This document shows positions 5,727-6,434 of a stretch of DNA of 6,434 nucleotides, in pieces (position 1 is the first letter of the stretch; each line of letters starts with the position of its first letter). The DNA is from Pseudomonadota bacterium. GTDB lineage: Bacteria > Pseudomonadota > Gammaproteobacteria > Steroidobacterales > Rariloculaceae. Below the pieces are notes generated by a model that made no database searches, was not told the origin of the DNA, and saw only the letters and a program-made list of their open reading frames with translations. The DNA is taken from contig VYEH01000450.1 in NCBI GenBank assembly GCA_009843005.1, forward strand, positions 6,768 through 13,201. Reading direction: 5' to 3'. A program made the translations under genes and the position numbers.

Positions 5727-6434
5727 ATGAGCGTACGTCTGGCCATTACGACTTTCGTTTTTTCCTGCTCGCTTCTGGTTTTCGGTTCCGCGGCGGCACA
5801 GAACATCGTGCTGATCCTGTCCGACGACCAGGGTTGGACCGGTTCGTCGGTACAGATGGACAGCCGCGTTCCCGCATCCGTCAGCGACCTGTACCTGACA
5901 CCGAACCTTGAGCGGCTGGCCGCCGAGGGCATGCGCTTCTCCAACGCCTACGCGCCGGCTCCGAACTGCTCTCCGACCCGCATGAGCATTCAGACCGGCA
6001 AAACGGCCGCGCGTCTGGGTGCCACCGATATCATCGACGTCGTCCCAAATGACCAGGGCGCGGCGGGACTTCCCGGCTTCTTCGCCAACTTTTACGTGAA
6101 CAAGCCTCTGCTCGTGCCATTACCCATCAGCGATATCCCGGACGAGGAGGTCACCATCGCCGAGTTCCTCAAGCAACACGACCCCGATTTTGCGACCGGA
6201 CACTTCGGCAAGTGGCACATGGGCGGGGGCTCGCCGGACCGTCATGGGTACGATGCGCACCACGGCATCACCACCAACTCACCGGGCATGATGGGCATGC
6301 CGGACCCGAAGCGCACGGCGGAAGTCACCGACGACGGGCTGGCATTCATCGAGGAGCAGGCCGCGGCCCAACGGCCGTTCCTGGCGCAGTTTTCGTATTA
6401 CGCCGTGCATACGCCCGTGCTGGCGATGCCGGAG
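5727..6434 (+). CDS. Second type I sulfatase, N-terminal 236 residues (3' end outside window)
   Basis: The frame is open from the ATG at 5727 to the window end, and GAGGA at 5715-5719 lies seven bases before the start. The protein has a Sec signal peptide (hydrophobic 5-20) with likely cleavage after SAAA (residue 24), so it should be periplasmic or secreted, not a lipoprotein. Sulfatase landmarks follow in order: the metal pair D33-D34 in LILSDDQGW, TPNLERLAAEGMRFSNAYA, the canonical formylglycine site CSPTR (C81, R85), GHFGKWHMGGG with K162 and H164, and H228 in YAVHTP. All active-site residues that fall in the visible part are present, in contrast to the neighbouring sulfatase. The C-terminal part with the second metal pair lies beyond the window. 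The two sulfatases differ clearly in the stretches between motifs, so they are not a recent duplication and probably act on different sulfate esters. Activation needs a formylglycine-generating enzyme, which is not in the window. Confidence 0.93.
   Translation, partial: MSVRLAITTFVFSCSLLVFGSAAAQNIVLILSDDQGWTGSSVQMDSRVPASVSDLYLTPNLERLAAEGMRFSNAYAPAPNCSPTRMSIQTGKTAARLGATDIIDVVPNDQGAAGLPGFFANFYVNKPLLVPLPISDIPDEEVTIAEFLKQHDPDFATGHFGKWHMGGGSPDRHGYDAHHGITTNSPGMMGMPDPKRTAEVTDDGLAFIEEQAAAQRPFLAQFSYYAVHTPVLAMPE

Overview
The window is GC-rich, densely coded bacterial DNA. Its gene content suits a free-living Gram-negative bacterium, probably proteobacterial: a Tat-exported TRAP-type solute-binding protein, a LysR-type regulator, a lipoprotein sulfatase with a lipobox, a second sulfatase with a Sec signal, and a GlpG-like rhomboid. 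That is an inference from gene families and signal types. No rRNA, tRNA, CRISPR array, insertion sequence or phage gene is visible. I found no clear new multi-gene system, but several genes have unusual features.

Left part, + strand: the 3' end of a metallo-beta-lactamase-fold hydrolase (1-489); then a LysR-family regulator of 438 residues (593-1909) that carries two successive winged helix-turn-helix domains before its effector domain; then a Tat-exported TRAP solute-binding protein gene (1987-3012). The last gene is interrupted by an in-frame TAA at 2797-2799, after which the same frame continues for 70 family-like residues.

Middle part, - strand: a type I sulfatase lipoprotein (5585 down to 3885), followed 73 bases later by a rhomboid intramembrane serine protease (3811 down to 3029). 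The rhomboid gene converges on the damaged TRAP gene, with 16 bases between the stop codons inside a hairpin. The sulfatase keeps the CxPxR formylglycine site and metal ligands, but has Asp where the family's active-site GKWH motif has His.

Right part, + strand: a second, different type I sulfatase starts at 5727 and runs off the window end. It is divergent from the first across a 141-base region containing a bulged inverted repeat that could be a shared operator. Its active-site motifs are canonical as far as they can be read.

The genes may together serve scavenging of sulfated organic compounds: two exported sulfatases, a hydrolase, a solute receptor and a regulator. Only the divergent sulfatase pair and the adjacent regulator and receptor genes support this. 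No TRAP permease, sulfatase-maturating enzyme or sulfate transporter lies in the window.
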